From Pelagibacterium limicola (GTDB lineage Bacteria > Pseudomonadota > Alphaproteobacteria > Rhizobiales > Devosiaceae): a stretch of DNA of 64,000 nt. Positions 61,529-64,000 of the stretch are shown one piece after another; position 1 is the stretch's first letter, and the number at the start of each line of letters is the position of its first letter. Below the pieces are notes generated by a model that saw nothing but the letters and a program-made list of their open reading frames with translations, made no database searches and had not been told where the DNA came from. The translations under genes and the position numbers were made by a program. The stretch lies in contig NZ_JADQDB010000001.1 of the NCBI RefSeq assembly GCF_015694405.1, positions 310,001 through 374,000 on the forward strand, given 5' to 3'.

Positions 61529-63013
61529 ATGACGCGGCTGATTATTGTTTCCAACCGAACCCCAGGAAAAGCGCCGGCAGCAGGTGGACTGGCCGTTGCG
61601 CTCAAAAAAACGCTCTCCGAACGCGACGGCTTCTGGCTGGGGTGGTCCGGCAATTTTGCGGAAAAACCTGCAAAGGAAGCGCAATTCCAAACTATCGACG
61701 GGCTCGATATCGCGCAGATCGATCTTACGCGGGAAGACCACAAGGCTTATTACGCCGGATTTTCCAACTCGATCCTCTGGCCGGCCTTTCACCTCCGTCT
61801 CGACCTTACGGACATCCAGTCGCACTGGTACGAAGGCTACCGGCGCGTTAATGCGCAATTTGCAGATGCCCTGGTACCGCACCTGCGTCCCGACGACATC
61901 ATCTGGGTCCATGACTACCACCTGATCCCGCTGGCTTCGGAATTGCGCCGCCGTAACGTGCGGAACCGGATCGGCTTTTACCTGCACATTCCCTTCCCCA
62001 CACCGGACGCGCTGCATGCCATTCCTCATCACGAGGAACTGCTCAAAGATCTTGTGACCTACGACCTTGTGGGGTTCCAGGCGCAGCGTGACGTCGCGGC
62101 CTTCAATGAATTCATCGCTCACGAGCAGATGTACAAGGAAGCGGGCGGCATCCCCGTGGTCATCGATCTCGGCAATACTGTGCTCGACGCGTTCCCGATT
62201 GGCTCGGACCCTGACGCCTTTGCCAGGCTGGCGACCAGCCCTAATGCGCAGAAAATGCATAAGCGCGTTGCCCGCGCCATGAATGGCCGCGCGGTTCTTC
62301 TCGGCGTGGACCGGCTCGATTATTCCAAAGGGCTTCCGCAGCGCGTCCAGTCCTATGAAAAGCTGCTCGAGAATAATGCCAACCTGCGCCGCACGGTGCA
62401 CATGATCCAGATCGCCCCGCCTTCACGCGACACGATCAAGGAATACCAGGTCATTTCCGACGAGTTGGACGCCGCCGTCGGACGCTTGACCGGACGATTT
62501 GCTGAGCCGGACTGGCTGCCCATCACCTATGTCAAGCGCGCCTATTCGCAAGCCTCACTCGCCGGTCTCTACCGCCTGGCACGTGTGGGCCTCGTCACGC
62601 CGCTGAGGGATGGCATGAACCTTGTCGCCCATGAATATATCGGCGCCCAGGACCCCGAGGATCCCGGCGTTCTCGTGCTCTCGCGATTTGCGGGAGCCGC
62701 AGAACTCTTCCATGAAGCCTTGCTTATCAATCCCTTCGACACTGACGAAACCGCCGAGGCCATGCGCCAAGCGATCGCCATGCCCCTCGATGAGCGCAAG
62801 GCCCGTTGGAAGCGCCTCATGGAAACCGCCCGCGCGCACAATGTCGATCATTGGGCCGCTAACTATCTTGATGCGCTCGCAGGAACGCGGGCCGCTGAGG
62901 CAAGCCATGAACCCCAGGAGCGCGCCATGCTGGCGGCAGGGAGCCTAGCCTCAGGACACGCGACCGCGCGCGCGCCGCTTCTGCCCCCCTGGCTCCGCTC
63001 GGTTTTCGGCTAA
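61529..63013 (+). CDS. otsA: Alpha,alpha-trehalose-phosphate synthase (UDP-forming)
   Basis: A 494-residue GT20 enzyme that makes trehalose 6-phosphate from UDP-glucose and glucose 6-phosphate. LIIVSNRTPGKAPAAGGLAVALKKTL holds the phosphate-binding loop, WLGWSGN and WVHDYHLIPLA the G6P site, VDRLDYSKGLPQRVQSYE and PLRDGMNLVAHEY the sugar-nucleotide site. An extra C-terminal tail of about 35 residues is not conserved. The ATG at 61529 is chosen over 61403, which lies in otsB. Terminator at 63043. Confidence 0.95.
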   Translation: MTRLIIVSNRTPGKAPAAGGLAVALKKTLSERDGFWLGWSGNFAEKPAKEAQFQTIDGLDIAQIDLTREDHKAYYAGFSNSILWPAFHLRLDLTDIQSHWYEGYRRVNAQFADALVPHLRPDDIIWVHDYHLIPLASELRRRNVRNRIGFYLHIPFPTPDALHAIPHHEELLKDLVTYDLVGFQAQRDVAAFNEFIAHEQMYKEAGGIPVVIDLGNTVLDAFPIGSDPDAFARLATSPNAQKMHKRVARAMNGRAVLLGVDRLDYSKGLPQRVQSYEKLLENNANLRRTVHMIQIAPPSRDTIKEYQVISDELDAAVGRLTGRFAEPDWLPITYVKRAYSQASLAGLYRLARVGLVTPLRDGMNLVAHEYIGAQDPEDPGVLVLSRFAGAAELFHEALLINPFDTDETAEAMRQAIAMPLDERKARWKRLMETARAHNVDHWAANYLDALAGTRAAEASHEPQERAMLAAGSLASGHATARAPLLPPWLRSVFG

Positions 63014-63042
63014 GGGGCGACTTCGGTTGTCCACCCACAAAA

Positions 63043-63068
63043 AAAGGCGGCCTTCCGGCCGCCTTTCG
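63043..63068. terminator. Bidirectional terminator between otsA and the binding-protein gene
   Basis: A 10-bp stem AAAGGCGGCC/GGCCGCCTTT with a TTCC loop and A/T flanks. It lies between convergent genes and can end transcription from both. Confidence 0.88.
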
Positions 63069-63093
63069 CGTTTTGGTACATGCTTACCGGAGA

Positions 63094-64000
63094 TCAGAAA
63101 GGAGAATCCGGGAAGTAATACTGCTCTGCATTCTCGGGCGTGATCAGCGGAGCTCCAAGGATATACTCGCCCGTCACGGGACCGTTCGAGGTGAAGTGTG
63201 CCACCGTGACGTCCATCGCCGTTGCAATCATGGCTGGCGGATAGAGGACGTTGACCGGGATCAGTTCCGAACCCTGCATCACCATCTGGATGACCTCCTT
63301 CATGCCCGCCCCGCCGACGACGAACATTTCGTCAGTACGGCCGGCCTGCCGGACAGCTTCGATCACGCCCAGCGCGATGTCGTCATCCTGTGCCCATACG
63401 CCGTCGATGTCGGGGAAGCGCGAGAGGAAGTCCTGCATGACTTCGAACCCGTCGTCGCGGTTCCAGTTGGCGTGCTTGTGGTCGAGAACGTTGATGCCGG
63501 ACCCTTCGATCGTTTCCATGAAGGCGTTGAAGCGCTCATCATCGATCACAGTCGGAATCCCGCGCAGGATCACGATATTGTCGCCATCGCCAAGCCGGGT
63601 GAGGAAGTATTCGCCCGAAATCCGGCCCAGTTCGGGGTTGTTACCGGCAACGTAAACATCCTGGATGCCGTCCTGCGACAGTCCACGATCCACCACTGTA
63701 ACGAACGCCCCCGATTCCTTGACGCGCCGAACGGGATCGGTCAGCGGCTCGGATTCGAACGGCAGCACGACCAGCGCATCAATATTGTGGATCGAAACGA
63801 GGTCCTCGAGATCGTTTGCCTGCTGCGCCGGGCCGTCCGCGGTCACCAACACGATGTTGATGTGGGGATGGGCCGCCTGAAGGCGGGCCTGCGCCTGAGC
63901 GGCGTGCCAGTTGAGACCGCCAGTCCAGCCGTGCGTGGCAGCCGGAATGGAAACGCCTATGGTGATGTTGTCCTGCGCCATCGCCGGTGCGGAGAGCGCC
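63094..64000 (-). CDS. Periplasmic sugar-binding protein of an ABC transporter, 5' end outside the window
   Basis: A type I periplasmic binding protein of the RbsB group (ribose/xylose/galactose-like). The mature region begins ITIGVSIPAATHGWTGGLNWHAAQAQARLQAAHP and has VDRGLSQDG, YVAGNNPELGRISGEYF, DGVWAQDDDIALGVIEAV and PVNVLYPPAMI. The ATG at 63981 is not the start: the frame continues leftward on the minus strand with ALSAPAMA before QDN, which is a signal-peptide cleavage site. The true start lies beyond base 64000, where the rest of the ABC operon is probably found. Ligand unknown. Confidence 0.9.
   Translation of the reverse strand, partial: ALSAPAMAQDNITIGVSIPAATHGWTGGLNWHAAQAQARLQAAHPHINIVLVTADGPAQQANDLEDLVSIHNIDALVVLPFESEPLTDPVRRVKESGAFVTVVDRGLSQDGIQDVYVAGNNPELGRISGEYFLTRLGDGDNIVILRGIPTVIDDERFNAFMETIEGSGINVLDHKHANWNRDDGFEVMQDFLSRFPDIDGVWAQDDDIALGVIEAVRQAGRTDEMFVVGGAGMKEVIQMVMQGSELIPVNVLYPPAMIATAMDVTVAHFTSNGPVTGEYILGAPLITPENAEQYYFPDSPF

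Noticed and set aside
1-64000. Prophage, insertion sequence or integron
   Set aside because: No transposase, integrase, terminase or capsid gene was seen, although two AT-rich genes point to past transfer.

Overview
The window is GC-rich chromosomal DNA from an alphaproteobacterium. Gene content and neighbourhoods fit the order Hyphomicrobiales, perhaps a Devosia/Pelagibacterium-like member. The clues are the SDR-uvrC-pgsA-moaD-moaE string, the lgt-midA-pgeF string, rplY-pth-ychF, a Rieske/cytochrome b/cytochrome c1 operon, a stress-type GGAAC-N16-CGTT promoter before otsBA, and the MurD2/MurL route to D-glutamate. The genus is an inference. I saw no rRNA, no credible tRNA, no CRISPR array, and no transposase, integrase or prophage gene.

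Layout. 1-2505 is uvrB, open at the left edge. 2528-5575 is one large AT-rich foreign gene: a metallophosphoesterase fused to a STAND-like module with a degenerate P-loop. 5576-7140 holds an orphan gene between two copies of a structured repeat plus hairpin-rich non-coding DNA. 7141-14900 carries envelope, ubiquinone, proline and transporter genes (pgeF, midA, lgt, ubiK-like, proC, uppP). 14912-20412 has a MarR regulator, ilvE, and the moaE/moaD/pgsA/uvrC/SDR operon. 20612-27478 has transporters, an SH3 protein, prs, rplY, pth and ychF. 27525-33138 has an MFS pump, an ABC exporter, two MaoC-type dehydratases and a DUF4424 protein. 33139-36391 is more accessory: a hairpin-rich stretch, a 59-residue small protein, a qorR/qorB-like redox pair, an NTF2-like secreted protein and an AAC(6')-like acetyltransferase. 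36490-46974 is mostly housekeeping (apt, cytochrome bc1, trmL, hemF, cca, Nudix enzymes, a glutathionyl-hydroquinone reductase). 46982-49580 is murL-murD2. 49976-57776 is a propionyl-CoA to succinyl-CoA module (acuI-like, pccB, pccA, mutase, epimerase), with an AT-rich HEPN-like gene wedged exactly between pccB and pccA. 57853-63013 has a membrane TPR regulator, a degenerate receiver protein, an array of palindromes, a stress promoter and otsBA. The window ends inside a sugar-binding protein gene.

Main points of interest: (1) the metallophosphoesterase-STAND gene, a candidate single-gene defence system; (2) the HEPN-like gene that keeps translational coupling on both sides inside a metabolic operon; (3) a repeated intergenic element whose two copies differ by compensatory changes in their stems; (4) a back-to-back array of five hairpins just before otsBA; (5) other hairpin-rich non-coding regions at 6485-6880 and 33190-33450. 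Many genes overlap by 4 bases (ATGA/GTGA), so translational coupling is common here.
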